The position numbers and the translations under genes were made by a program. DNA of 64,000 bases. Origin: Strongylocentrotus purpuratus (Eukaryota; Echinodermata; Echinoidea; Camarodonta; Strongylocentrotidae). Under the pieces are notes generated by a model. That model searched no databases, was not told the DNA's origin, and was given only the letters and a program-made list of their open reading frames with translations. Each line of letters opens with the position of its first letter. The stretch's first letter is position 1. Location of the stretch: contig NW_022145606.1 of the NCBI RefSeq assembly GCF_000002235.5, positions 22,098,595-22,162,594 on the forward strand, in the 5' to 3' direction. Below, piece by piece: positions 33,901 to 48,900 of this stretch.

Positions 33901-36900
33901 ACAAAACAAATGGTGCTTATTAAAGTTTCTTCTTAAATATTGCAATTGATGATCTTATTGATTGTCTTATTTCTAATGGTAAAATGTTCCATTGAAACAT
34001 CCATCACTTTGAATATGTTAGTAATTCAGTCTACTAAAGAGAAATAGTTTGCAATTATAGATTAACTGTCATACTTTGAACAATTTTTTACAAGGTATTT
34101 TCCTGTATACATGTAGCTTCAGTTCCATTTTTTCTGGGACTTGCCGTTTTATTAAAATTGCTTGAATTATGTTTGATAAGCGAAAATGTCATTAATTCAT
34201 GAAATGTTTGCCTTTGATAGACTGCAGGTGTATATCATTTTCTCGTTCAGGCAACTGAGATGATAAAATTGTGAATATGTGTTTCTTTTTATGACTTCTT
34301 ACTAGTTACGTGGATAATAAAAATGGTCACCCTATGTCATTTTTCCTCCAGAAGTTAATGAGTGCTATTACTTTCCTATCCAAATAATAACAATTGGAAG
34401 ATACAGGATTAACAAAACTGCATTTCATTGATTACTTCATATTTGTAGGCACATGTCTCTGACGAGGTACCATGCACCTCAAGCAAGGATGATGTATATC
34501 AAGAACCACTTCCCCAAACAGTAAGTCTACATGTACATGTATTTAATATTGCTATTAAAATATTTTTTCAACAGTGTCGCATGCCGTAGTTATCTTTTAG
34601 AATTGATGTGGTACAGATTACCAAAATATATGTACATTTATGCCAAAAGAGGATTCACACCTATGTAAATGAGGATCGCAAAATGCTGAATTTTGTTCTT
34701 CGTTTTGTTCTTCCTATTTGTAGGCATTGGTCTCTGTAGAGGCACCATGCACCTCAAGTCAGCCAGCTGCATATCAAGGATCACTTACCCCAAAAGTAAG
34801 TATCTTGTTCTTCAGTGCTTTTAAAGTGTCATTAGTTGCAAATCAATTATTTGTTTTGAATTCCAGGCTGGATTTTATTGTCATATTTGGTCCAATTACT
34901 AAATAATTACAATAAAGTAATTCATGTATTACTTTATATTTCACTGGTATATCAATTTATTTATGTATTTGTTTATTTATTTGTTTTAAGAACATATTAC
35001 ATTCATTCAAATTTTGAAAAGAGTAGGGTAATAATGCAACTGTATTTTCCTTGCTGTAATGTATTTCAGAAAACATAATTTTGGCATCTTTATTTAGTAG
35101 AGGAAATAAGTTTGATATCATAAGAAACAATTGAAAGTTGATCAATATTCTCACACTAGATAGTGACACCGCAAAGAACAATCTAGTTCTCATTACAACA
35201 AGTATTTAAAAAAGTGATATTGATATTATGAGATTTAAAAGTACCAGTATAGGTTACATCGTTGTATATTTTCTTTCTTTTTTTCTGTAAATACCCATAT
35301 TAGCAGTATAGAGAAAATAATCATTTAAATCTGAGAGTCTGTTTCAGTGTTTACATTAGAGCATGGTAGATTGGATGCAATTTGTGATGTACTTAGGAGC
35401 TATTTGGATTCAACATTGATATGTTCCATTCTCTGACAAAGCAAGTTGATGATTTAACTTTTGTTGTTGTCTTCTTTTCAGGAGAATCCATCAGAAAAGA
35501 AAAGGAGAAAGCAAAGAGAGAGGAGAAGAAGAAAGCGTAATGTGGTAATGATAATTTTTTAATAGACCAGCATGGCTAATTTATAAATCAGTGGTACTCA
35601 TGAAATGTTTACGTATTTAAAAAGATGAAAGAGAAATAGGGTAACGATAGCTTTATTGATAAATCCATGAAAGTACTCATGAAAGTTAATAGGGGAGAAG
35701 AAAAAAAAACTCCATCCAGTAATACCATTGGTCTCTTGTAACTAAACATTAAGAATCAATGAATTTGTTTGACTTTTAAATCTTTGACTTGCATTAAATT
35801 CTTTAGGTAATGCAAGATGTCCCTGATAAAGTTTTGATTAGAACAGGCAAGAAGCTTGACAGATCTTTTATGCTCTTTGAATTTTTTTTTTGGCTGACCA
35901 TACGTCACAACAAATATTAATAGAAGATTGATGGAATTTTCCCCATCCCATGCTTGACTACTAAATTTGCTCTAAAATTAGAACTGGAACATTCGATCAC
36001 ACCACAAAGAACTTTTACACATGAAATGTGATCAACTCTAAAGATCAAAGTGAGATGATCATTAGTTTCGTGAGCAGAAGGTCATAATTTTAGATATTTT
36101 TGATAGAAATACCATTAATGGGTGTACAAAAACCTATTAGAAATGATATAGTTATGAATTTTTAAAGATGTGATCATCAAACAGAAATTGGCAACCTTGC
36201 GACATATCTTGCGAGCTCCCCTCCAATTTTCACCTTTACTAAAAAAACTACCAACATTTTCTGTCACAGACTTATGGGTGAGTTGCCGATTTTTCTTGTG
36301 ATTTTTAAGGTTTTTCATGTAATCAAAAATTCATAATTATTAATTTTTGGAGTAGACTTGCCCTTTAAACTGTCTATCAGGGTTGATATGGTATTAAGGG
36401 GTGGCAATGGAGAGTGCCAGTGACTTGGGGTGAGCCTATAGAGTGGTAAAGTGTGACGTCATCAAAAATCTATTTTTAGAATTTTTTTCTTTTTTTTCTT
36501 CTTTTTCCAAAAGAGCATCAAAAATAATGTCCAAATATCGAAAATCAATTGGATATTTCTAGTATTGGCTGAGATATGAGCATCTGAATAAATATATTTC
36601 CTATAGGAAATCAGTGTTAATTTGCTCTGGTTCATAATGTTATGAACCAGAGCAATGTAACACTGAGTTCCTATAGGAAATATATTTATTCAGATGGTCA
36701 TTTCTCAGCCAATACTTTATACGGTAATACAAAGTTTTGGTATGGGGTCGTGAATTTGGTTTATATGAACATATTGGAAGCATATCCTACAATATTCAGT
36801 AATCGTTGGTCGCGGTTGAAATCGAGTCTAAAGTGATGAAATTGTAAATAATAAACTCTGTATGTTGTATAGCTCCCTCTCAAGTTCAAGATATTAATTT

Positions 36901-39900
36901 TGATATAAAACAATGTTTCTTGACTAAAATAGACCAATTGGGTATTTTTGTTTGGAAATTAGCCTATATATCTACATATTCTGAGATTTTTATGGTTGCA
37001 GCTACCATTGTATGGCCGTAGGCACTATTTGAAATTTTGATATTCAATATTTTATGGGCTAAATTTTTGTAGTGCTTCTAATACAACTACATGGACATAC
37101 AAATGCATCAAAATTGTAAAGAATCTCTATCCAGCCAATTTTTCAGAATTGCCAAAAACTTTCTATTACCTTTAACATATATTGGTTATCAACATTAGGA
37201 CATCATTTTTAAAGCTTTTTCGGAAAATGAAGAAAAAAATTGAGAAATCCTTAAAATAGATTGTTATGATGTCACAGCTTCGTTACTCAATGAGTCATAG
37301 TTCTTGGAATGTCATTACTTGAAGTTATAACTCTCTGGGATGGTCATCAATGGTCAAATGTTTATAACAAGATAATGGGGTCAGTGTCTATAAATAATTG
37401 GGTAATGTCTAGGGATAATGGGGTTCTGTTTTAGATCATGGATTGTGGGTGAAGGTGAATGACTGGGAGGGAGATATAGGAGTTATCCATTACCATACAT
37501 GCCAATTGTTCAGATTAAAGAGGAACATTCCTCTTTTTGGGAGAAGATAATTATCATTTTAATGCAGGTGTTCCTCTTCCTGTACAAATTTGTGTAGCAT
37601 TTGTATATGAGAGTAATCCCGGCTCGGGGGGCTAAATTATTTATGATCAGGTAGAGCATATGTGAGCGAAGCGAGTGGAGCGTAAGTTGGCATGGGGTCT
37701 AGGGGCCGAACCCCCCTGAAGCTCAGGGGTTTTAGGCATTTCATTTACAGTCAGATGAGCATCCCGACACCTGATTTGTGACACTGGCAAAAAGAAAACT
37801 ATTTCGAAATTCCTCTTCCTGTACAAATTTGTCTGTAGTATTGAATAGGAGAGTTAGGATTGTTACATCAATGTTAATGTTAACCCTGTTAATTCTTAAT
37901 GTTTTTTATACAGTGTGAGTCAAAAAAAGTTTACACCTAGAAAATTGCTATTTAAAAAAAAAAATCATCTTTGAACAGTAAATTATTATACATCTTATGA
38001 AAGAGTGTTATATCCCAAATCATTTGGTACCATTTTTGTGTTGTATGTATTCATGCTAGGATGAACAGGAGGCATTGTTTGCGAGAGTGCAAAAATCGAC
38101 TTGCGCCAAAGTTGATTATGTGATGTTTGAATAAACAATTGGGATTTGGGTATTAATTCAGTCTTTGGAGATCCAAATAACATCCCTAACAAAATTAATC
38201 ATGCCTCACATATCAAATATTGAATATCAACAAACATTTGTGCGCATGTTTGTGGGTGTGTGTGACTTTGCCCTTTGCAAACAGCATATGCAATGCATTT
38301 CATTTGATACATTCAATAATTATTCTCTCACTCCGCTAATCTCAACATAATACATACTGTAGGCATCACTTTGGCGCAAGTCGATTTTTGCACTCTCACA
38401 AACAATGACTCCTGTTCATCCAAGCGTGAACACATACCACACAAAAATGATACCAAATGATTTGGGATAAAACACTCTTTCATGAGATTTTTAATAATTT
38501 ACTGTTCATAGATGATTTTTAAAATAATTAGCAATTTTCTAGGTGTAAACGTTTTTTTTACTCGCACTGTATAATTGTTTTGACAATTCACCTAGCTTGT
38601 TCAACCATACTGATAAAGATTCCTTAAAGAACAGTGTGACTTTCAGTCTCTCTCTCTCTCTCTTTCTTGAATTGCATTCTGTTTTCAAAAGTGACATCTT
38701 CCCTCAGAAAATTCAAATTAAAGACATGATTTTAGAGCTTTTATAATTGATATACTTAATGTTAAATGAAATGTATTTTACTGAATTCTTGTTTCTTTGT
38801 TGTAGGCTAATTTGCTGACTGATGAGACATCAGACACTTCTCAAGGACCCCTTCCTCAAACAGTATGTTAATTTTTGTTCTATTCAATTATTTGTCTACA
38901 TTTTTGGCATATTATATTGACATTCAAGATAGATAGTTGTTACTACAATGAATGTAAATACATTTATGTGAGCATTGTAGAATTAGTGATCGAGACCATT
39001 GCACTGATTAAGTATTGTTTTTACTAGCCTTAACTTTGCAAATGATCTTTGGATTGCTTGCATGATTTCCAGTCCAATGTCATCCTCATGCTTTATATGC
39101 ACAGCTTTCAGTGACTGTTGATCTAAATATACTAGCTGCAGTCTCCCATATCATCGTGTTTCTTGAAAATATGTGTGAATTTAGACTAGTTTTCAGGTTC
39201 CCATGATTTTTTTTTTAGGTGTGTTGGAAAACTGACATCTTCCCTCAGAAAATTCAAATTAAAGACATGATTTTTAAAGCTTTTATAATTGATATACTTA
39301 ATGTTAAATGACCCGAGGGGTCACTCCCAACATGGCCACGCACCCGCGTTGATCCAGAAAAAAATGTTGAAAGGGTGTTTGACTTTGAGCAATACAGTGC
39401 AGTGGTGTGACGTTTTCCTTAAAAAAGTGTTTTTCCAGCACTGATCACACAAAAAGCAAAAGAAGGGTAGAATCTATACCTTTCAGGTTCACATGTTTCA
39501 ACGTTAATTTTCTTTAAGAATTAAATCTAGGGTCATTTCAGAAAAGGTGCAATAGTGCAGCGATACGCCATAGGGTCCACGCAATTCAGAGGTTGATGGA
39601 CATGGGTGTGTAGCATATATGAGAGTAATCCCGGCTCGGGGGGCTAAATTATTTATGATCGGGTAGAGCATATGTGAGCGAAGCGAGTGGAGCGTAAGTT
39701 GGCATGGGGTCTAGGGGCCGATCCCCCCTGAAGCTCGGGGGTTTTAGGCATTTCATTTACAGTCAGATGAGCATCCCGACACCTTATTTGTGACACTGGC
39801 AAAAAGAAAACTATTTCAAAAAAGTGAGGAGGGAGTGGCTCTAGCCCTCCGCAAATCCACGAGCCTCGACATGTACATGTAGGCTTATTTGCATATTCTT

Positions 39901-42900
39901 TGCAAGACTGTAAATTTTGGAATTCGTCATTTTCCAATAAACGACTAAAAAGTGATATCATTTAAATCCCGTAAAATCATGTTATTTCAGCAACATTTGT
40001 AAATCATGCGCTGGTATCAGTACACTAGTCGTTAGAATGCTTGATAATGTAGATTCAATATAATGCTTAACCAAATTTAATGATTTTTCTGTCTCATTTA
40101 TCTCAGAAAACAGATACTTTATTGAACTGAAGAAAAAATTGACATGCCTTTAATAATTAAGGAAATCAGAACAAAACAAATTAGAAATTGGACTTGGGTT
40201 GATCTTTTCTAGGCGTCATTCACATTTTAGTGTTTGTATTTAAGCTTGTTTATTTTTTCAGTCTACTTAATCAGAAAATAATTTTGAAAATTGACATTGG
40301 TGGAGTTGCAAATTCAAACCCATAGAAGAAAAAAACAATTGGGACTTGCTTCCATACAGTTTCTGAGTTTTTCCTTTGATTTTTGTTTTCATCCTCCTAT
40401 TTTATGAGCACTATCTTTTACTTCTTTGTCTTCTGGTTAACACTAACCCATGTGGGCATGCATTTTATTTGAAACCGTTTTGAGGCAACAAATAAGGCTT
40501 TTTTTTTCTCCAAGGATTGATTCACTATTACCGGGTACTACAATTAAATATTTTTGTTTTTAATCTCATACTTAGTGTACATGTAGCTGTAAAATTGGGA
40601 ACAGTTTTTTATAATGACTGTGCTTATAGTTTGGAAATTTATTAGAACCTAATAAAAGTGGAAATTCAATGTTCTTTAAATATTGATGAGCTTGCCTCAT
40701 ATGGATATTGACATGTTTAATGTTTTTAAGTATATCAGTTGCCCATTTGGATTTGACAAGTTCCTGTGTTGCATCCTGCTTGACCAAACTTCACGAAGTT
40801 CATATCAGAACACTGAGAATTTTTGTTTTCTTTTGTAGTGTAGATCTACATCTATACTTCAAAATGCATTAAGTTAAGTTATTGATTCTTTTTTAAATAG
40901 GTATCTTCATTGAAGAAAAGAATCAAGCAAAGAGAATGGAGGAGAAGAAAACGAAATAAGGTAAAAAAAAAAATTGTTTACATAGGCTATCATGTAAACA
41001 TAATAGGCCTACTTGCACATTTAATTCATTTTTACAATAATTTTCCTGGTATCGCATCGCAATTTGCTTTGCATTTTTGCATGACTGCTATACAAAATAT
41101 CTTTTGTGTAACAGTTTTCTTCCATAGAAATGTACAGAATTTCATTTGAAATATTTATCCATCAGCTGAAATTGCTAATCAAAAAATTTGAGGAAAATTA
41201 TTCCCTGATGTTGTTTGCATGGACAACATAGGTCCAATAAAACATATCAAGTATGAAGGTAAAAGATAGAAACCAGAATTGTATAAACAGTTACATGTAG
41301 GTGAACTCCAATTTGGTTTGATCCGGTGGTAACATAGAATTAGAGATCTTTTGCATAGAACATCAAGTTAACAAAGTTAACATTGCATTCAAGTTTTGCA
41401 ATGATGTGTACAAAGTGGGAGACTAATGGAAGGTTTAAACTGATCCATTAATGAATGTCTTTTACATTTCTTGGTGAATACTGTACTAGATCAGTTTAAT
41501 TTTTAACTAATTAGACTACTATTACTAAGATATTGAAATTGTATTCATATTTTTAAACAAAGGCTGTTCTTGAAGGCTTGCTCGACATAGCAGCAAATAA
41601 TGCAATAATAATTATAATAATGTCAACTTGTAAAGCGCACGTATCCATTCTAAAAGACTGCTCAAGGCGCTCTTGTACAACATCAAAATAATTATACAAT
41701 ATTAAAACTACTACAAAACAAATGGTGCTTATTAAAGTTTCTTCTTAAATATTGCAATTGATGATCTTATTGATTGTCTTATTTCTAATGGTAAAATGTT
41801 CCATTGAAACATCCATCACTTTGAATATGTTAGTAATTCAGTCTACTAAAGAGAAATAGTTTGCAATTATAGATTAACTGTCATACTTTGAACAATTTTT
41901 TACAAGGTATTTTCCTGTATACATGTAGCTTCAGTTCCATTTTTTCTGGGACTTGCCGTTTTATTAAAATTGCTTGAATTATGTTTGATAAGCGAAAATG
42001 TCATTAATTCATGAAATGTTTGCCTTTGATAGACTGCAGGTGTATATCATTTTCTCGTTCAGGCAACTGAGATGATAAAATTGTGAATATGTGTTTCTTT
42101 TTATGACTTCTTACTAGTTACGTGGATAATAAAAATGGTCACCCTATGTCATTTTTCCTCCAGAAGTTAATGAGTGCTATTACTTTCCTATCCAAATAAT
42201 AACAATTGGAAGATACAGGATTAACAAAACTGCATTTCATTGATTACTTCATATTTGTAGGCACATGTCTCTGACGAGGTACCATGCACCTCAAGCAAGG
42301 ATGATGTATATCAAGAACCACTTCCCCAAACAGTAAGTCTACATGTACATGTATTTAATATTGCTATTAAAATATTTTTTCAACAGTGTCGCATGCCGTA
42401 GTTATCTTTTAGAATTGATGTGGTACAGATTACCAAAATATATGTACATTTATGCCAAAAGAGGATTCACACCTATGTAAATGAGGATCGCAAAATGCTG
42501 AATTTTGTTCTTCGTTTTGTTCTTCCTATTTGTAGGCATTGGTCTCTGTAGAGGCACCATGCACCTCAAGTCAGCCAGCTGCATATCAAGGATCACTTAC
42601 CCCAAAAGTAAGTATCTTGTTCTTCAGTGCTTTTAAAGTGTCATTAGTTGCAAATCAATTATTTGTTTTGAATTCCAGGCTGGATTTTATTGTCATATTT
42701 GGTCCAATTACTAAATAATTACAATAAAGTAATTCATGTATTACTTTATATTTCACTGGTATATCAATTTATTTATGTATTTGTTTATTTATTTGTTTTA
42801 AGAACATATTACATTCATTCAAATTTTGAAAAGAGTAGGGTAATAATGCAACTGTATTTTCCTTGCTGTAATGTATTTCAGAAAACATAATTTTGGCATC

Positions 42901-45900
42901 TTTATTTAGTAGAGGAAATAAGTTTGATATCATAAGAAACAATTGAAAGTTGATCAATATTCTCACACTAGATAGTGACACCGCAAAGAACAATCTAGTT
43001 CTCATTACAACAAGTATTTAAAAAAGTGATATTGATATTATGAGATTTAAAAGTACCAGTATAGGTTACATCGTTGTATATTTTCTTTCTTTTTTTCTGT
43101 AAATACCCATATTAGCAGTATAGAGAAAATAATCATTTAAATCTGAGAGTCTGTTTCAGTGTTTACATTAGAGCATGGTAGATTGGATGCAATTTGTGAT
43201 GTACTTAGGAGCTATTTGGATTCAACATTGATATGTTCCATTCTCTGACAAAGCAAGTTGATGATTTAACTTTTGTTGTTGTCTTCTTTTCAGGAGAATC
43301 CATCAGAAAAGAAAAGGAGAAAGCAAAGAGAGAGGAGAAGAAGAAAGCGTAATGTGGTAATGATAATTTTTTAATAGACCAGCATGGCTAATTTATAAAT
43401 CAGTGGTACTCATGAAATGTTTACGTATTTAAAAAGATGAAAGAGAAATAGGGTAACGATAGCTTTATTGATAAATCCATGAAAGTACTCATGAAAGTTA
43501 ATAGGGGAGAAGAAAAAAAAAACTCCATCCAGTAATACCATTGGTCTCTTGTAACTAAACATTAAGAATCAATGAATTTGTTTGACTTTTAAATCTTTGA
43601 CTTGCATTAAATTCTTTAGGTAATGCAAGATGTCCCTGATAAAGTTTTGATTAGAACAGGCAAGAAGCTTGACAGATCTTTTATGCTCTTTGAATTTTTT
43701 TTTTGGCTGACCATACGTCACAACAAATATTAATAGAAGATTGATGGAATTTTCCCCATCCCATGCTTGACTACTAAATTTGCTCTAAAATTAGAACTGG
43801 AACATTCGATCACACCACAAAGAACTTTTACACATGAAATGTGATCAACTCTAAAGATCAAAGTGAGATGATCATTAGTTTCGTGAGCAGAAGGTCATAA
43901 TTTTAGATATTTTTGATAGAAATACCATTAATGGGTGTACAAAAACCTATTAGAAATGATATAGTTATGAATTTTTAAAGATGTGATCATCAAACAGAAA
44001 TTGGCAACCTTGCGACATATCTTGCGAGCTCCCCTCCAATTTTCACCTTTACTAAAAAAACTACCAACATTTTCTGTCACAGACTTATGGGTGAGTTGCC
44101 GATTTTTCTTGTGATTTTTAAGGTTTTTCATGTAATCAAAAATTCATAATTATTAATTTTTGGAGTAGACTTGCCCTTTAAACTGTCTATCAGGGTTGAT
44201 ATGGTATTAAGGGGTGGCAATGGAGAGTGCCAGTGACTTGGGGTGAGCCTATAGAGTGGTAAAGTGTGACGTCATCAAAAATCTATTTTTAGAATTTTTT
44301 TCTTTTTTTTCTTCTTTTTCCAAAAGAGCATCAAAAATAATGTCCAAATATCGAAAATCAATTGGATATTTCTAGTATTGGCTGAGATATGAGCATCTGA
44401 ATAAATATATTTCCTATAGGAAATCAGTGTTAATTTGCTCTGGTTCATAATGTTATGAACCAGAGCAATGTAACACTGAGTTCCTATAGGAAATATATTT
44501 ATTCAGATGGTCATTTCTCAGCCAATACTTTATACGGTAATACAAAGTTTTGGTATGGGGTCGTGAATTTGGTTTATATGAACATATTGGAAGCATATCC
44601 TACAATATTCAGTAATCGTTGGTCGCGGTTGAAATCGAGTCTAAAGTGATGAAATTGTAAATAATAAACTCTGTATGTTGTATAGCTCCCTCTCAAGTTC
44701 AAGATATTAATTTTGATATAAAACAATGTTTCTTGACTAAAATAGACCAATTGGGTATTTTTGTTTGGAAATTAGCCTATATATCTACATATTCTGAGAT
44801 TTTTATGGTTGCAGCTACCATTGTATGGCCGTAGGCACTATTTGAAATTTTGATATTCAATATTTTATGGGCTAAATTTTTGTAGTGCTTCTAATACAAC
44901 TACATGGACATACAAATGCATCAAAATTGTAAAGAATCTCTATCCAGCCAATTTTTCAGAATTGCCAAAAACTTTCTATTACCTTTAACATATATTGGTT
45001 ATCAACATTAGGACATCATTTTTAAAGCTTTTTCGGAAAATGAAGAAAAAAATTGAGAAATCCTTAAAATAGATTGTTATGATGTCACAGCTTCGTTACT
45101 CAATGAGTCATAGTTCTTGGAATGTCATTACTTGAAGTTATAACTCTCTGGGATGGTCATCAATGGTCAAATGTTTATAACAAGATAATGGGGTCAGTGT
45201 CTATAAATAATTGGGTAATGTCTAGGGATAATGGGGTTCTGTTTTAGATCATGGATTGTGGGTGAAGGTGAATGACTGGGAGGGAGATATAGGAGTTATC
45301 CATTACCATACATGCCAATTGTTCAGATTAAAGAGGAACATTCCTCTTTTTGGGAGAAGATAATTATCATTTTAATGCAGGTGTTCCTCTTCCTGTACAA
45401 ATTTGTGTAGCATTTGTATATGAGAGTAATCCCGGCTCGGGGGGCTAAATTATTTATGATCAGGTAGAGCATATGTGAGCGAAGCGAGTGGAGCGTAAGT
45501 TGGCATGGGGTCTAGGGGCCGAACCCCCCTGAAGCTCAGGGGTTTTAGGCATTTCATTTACAGTCAGATGAGCATCCCGACACCTGATTTGTGACACTGG
45601 CAAAAAGAAAACTATTTCGAAATTCCTCTTCCTGTACAAATTTGTCTGTAGTATTGAATAGGAGAGTTAGGATTGTTACATCAATGTTAATGTTAACCCT
45701 GTTAATTCTTAATGTTTTTTATACAGTGTGAGTCAAAAAAAGTTTACACCTAGAAAATTGCTATTTAAAAAAAAAAATCATCTTTGAACAGTAAATTATT
45801 ATACATCTTATGAAAGAGTGTTATATCCCAAATCATTTGGTACCATTTTTGTGTTGTATGTATTCATGCTAGGATGAACAGGAGGCATTGTTTGCGAGAG

Positions 45901-48900
45901 TGCAAAAATCGACTTGCGCCAAAGTTGATTATGTGATGTTTGAATAAACAATTGGGATTTGGGTATTAATTCAGTCTTTGGAGATCCAAATAACATCCCT
46001 AACAAAATTAATCATGCCTCACATATCAAATATTGAATATCAACAAACATTTGTGCGCATGTTTGTGGGTGTGTGTGACTTTGCCCTTTGCAAACAGCAT
46101 ATGCAATGCATTTCATTTGATACATTCAATAATTATTCTCTCACTCCGCTAATCTCAACATAATACATACTGTAGGCATCACTTTGGCGCAAGTCGATTT
46201 TTGCACTCTCACAAACAATGACTCCTGTTCATCCAAGCGTGAACACATACCACACAAAAATGATACCAAATGATTTGGGATAAAACACTCTTTCATGAGA
46301 TTTTTAATAATTTACTGTTCATAGATGATTTTTAAAATAATTAGCAATTTTCTAGGTGTAAACGTTTTTTTTACTCGCACTGTATAATTGTTTTGACAAT
46401 TCACCTAGCTTGTTCAACCATACTGATAAAGATTCCTTAAAGAACAGTGTGACTTTCAGTCTCTCTCTCTCTCTCTTTCTTGAATTGCATTCTGTTTTCA
46501 AAAGTGACATCTTCCCTCAGAAAATTCAAATTAAAGACATGATTTTAGAGCTTTTATAATTGATATACTTAATGTTAAATGAAATGTATTTTACTGAATT
46601 CTTGTTTCTTTGTTGTAGGCTAATTTGCTGACTGATGAGACATCAGACACTTCTCAAGGACCCCTTCCTCAAACAGTATGTTAATTTTTGTTCTATTCAA
46701 TTATTTGTCTACATTTTTGGCATATTATATTGACATTCAAGATAGATAGTTGTTACTACAATGAATGTAAATACATTTATGTGAGCATTGTAGAATTAGT
46801 GATCGAGACCATTGCACTGATTAAGTATTGTTTTTACTAGCCTTAACTTTGCAAATGATCTTTGGATTGCTTGCATGATTTCCAGTCCAATGTCATCCTC
46901 ATGCTTTATATGCACAGCTTTCAGTGACTGTTGATCTAAATATACTAGCTGCAGTCTCCCATATCATCGTGTTTCTTGAAAATATGTGTGAATTTAGACT
47001 AGTTTTCAGGTTCCCATGATTTTTTTTTTAGGTGTGTTGGAAAACTGACATCTTCCCTCAGAAAATTCAAATTAAAGACATGATTTTTAAAGCTTTTATA
47101 ATTGATATACTTAATGTTAAATGAAATGTATTTTACTGAATTCTTGTTTCTTTGTTGTAGGCTAATTTGCTGACTGATGAGACACCAGACACTTCTCAAG
47201 GACCCCTTCCTCAAACAGTAAGTTTATTTTTGTTCTACGGTATTCAATTATTTGTCTACATTTTTGGCATATTATATTGACATTCAAGATAGATAGTTGT
47301 TACTACAATGAATGTAAATACATTTATGTGAGCATTGTAGAATTAGTGATCGAGACCATTGCACTGATTAAGTATTGTTTTTACTAGCCTTAACTTTGCA
47401 AATGATCTTTGGATTGCTTGCATGATTTCCAGTCCAATGTCATCCTCATGCTTTATATGCACAGCTTTCAGTGACTGTTGATCTAAATATACTAGCTGCA
47501 GTCTCCCATATCATCGTGTTTCTTGAAAATATGTGTGAATTTAGACTAGTTTTCAGGTTCCCATGATTTTTTTTTTAGGTGTGTTGGAAAACTGACATCT
47601 TCCCTCAGAAAATTCAAATTAAAGACATGATTTTTAAAGCTTTTATAATTGATATACTTAATGTTAAATGAAATGTATTTTACTGAATTCTTGTTTCTTT
47701 GTTGTAGGCTAATTTGCTGACTGATGAGACACCAGACACTTCTCAAGGACCCCTTCCTCAAACAGTAAGTTTATTTTTGTTCTACGGTATTCAATTATTT
47801 GTCTACATTTTTGGCATATTATATTGACATTCAAGATAGATAGTTGTTACTACAATGAATGTAAATACATTTATGTGAGCATTGTAGAATTAGTGATCGA
47901 GACCATTGCACTGATTAAGTATTGTTTTTACTAGCCTTAACTTTGCAAATGATCTTTGGATTGCTTGCATGATTTCCAGTCCAATGTCATCCTCATGCTT
48001 TATATGCACAGCTTTCAGTGACTGTTGATCTAAATATACTAGCTGCAGTCTCCCATATCATCGTGTTTCTTGAAAATATGTGTGAATTTAGACTAGTTTT
48101 CAGGTTCCCATGATTTTTTTTTAGGTGTGTTGGAAAACTGACATCTTCCCTCAGAAAATTCAAATTAAAGACATGATTTTTAAAGCTTTTATGATTGATA
48201 TACTTAATGTTAAATGAAATGTATTTTACTGAATTCTTGTTTCTTTGTTGTAGGCTAATTTGCTGACTGATGAGACACCAGACACTTCTCAAGGACCCCT
48301 TCCTCAAACAGTAAGTTTATTTTTGTTCTACGGTATTCAATTATTTGTCTACATTTATGGCATATTATATTGACATTCAAGATAGATAGTTGTTACTACA
48401 ATGAATGTAAATACATTTATGTGAGCATTGTAGAATTAGTGATCGAGACCATTGCACTGATTAAGTATTGTTTTTACTAGCCTTAACTTTGCAAATGATC
48501 TTTGGATTGCTTGCATGATTTCCAGTCCAATGTCATCCTCATGCTTTATATGCACAGCTTTCAGTGACTGTTGATCTAAATATACTAGCTGCAGTCTCCC
48601 ATATCATCGTGTTTCTTGAAAATATGTGTGAATTTAGACTAGTTTTCAGGTTCCCATGATTTTTTTTTTAGGTGTGTTGGAAAACTGACATCTTCCCTCA
48701 GAAAATTCAAATTAAAGACATGATTTTTAAAGCTTTTATGATTGATATACTTAATGTTAAATGAAATGTATTTTACTGAATTCTTGTTTCTTTGTTGTAG
48801 GCTAATTTGCTGACTGATGAGACACCAGACACTTCTCAAGGACCCCCGACTCAAACAGTAAGTTTATTTTTGTTCTACGGTATTCAATTATTTGTCTACA

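Larger units (their letters stand above)
31500..39311 (+). repeat. 7.8-kb tandem duplication, copy 1
   Basis: This segment recurs from 39312. Offsets are 7812 bases until about 35705, then 7813 because copy 2 has one more A in an A-run. I saw no other difference in the parts compared, and every open frame in it is identical in both copies. It contains five exons of the array gene. Confidence 0.95.
39312..47124 (+). repeat. 7.8-kb tandem duplication, copy 2
   Basis: Second copy. At 39311/39312 the sequence jumps from the start of a 547-bp unit (AATGTTAAATGA) to CCCGAGGGGTCACTCCC, which is the left edge of copy 1. At its right end (47124) the 547-bp unit continues uninterrupted, so the join point is seen directly. 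Confidence 0.95.

Noticed and set aside
35805-35920. Extra array exon beginning GTAATGCAAGATGTCCC
   Set aside because: Acceptor-like tttag is present but no donor in frame before the stop, and no resemblance to other array exons.
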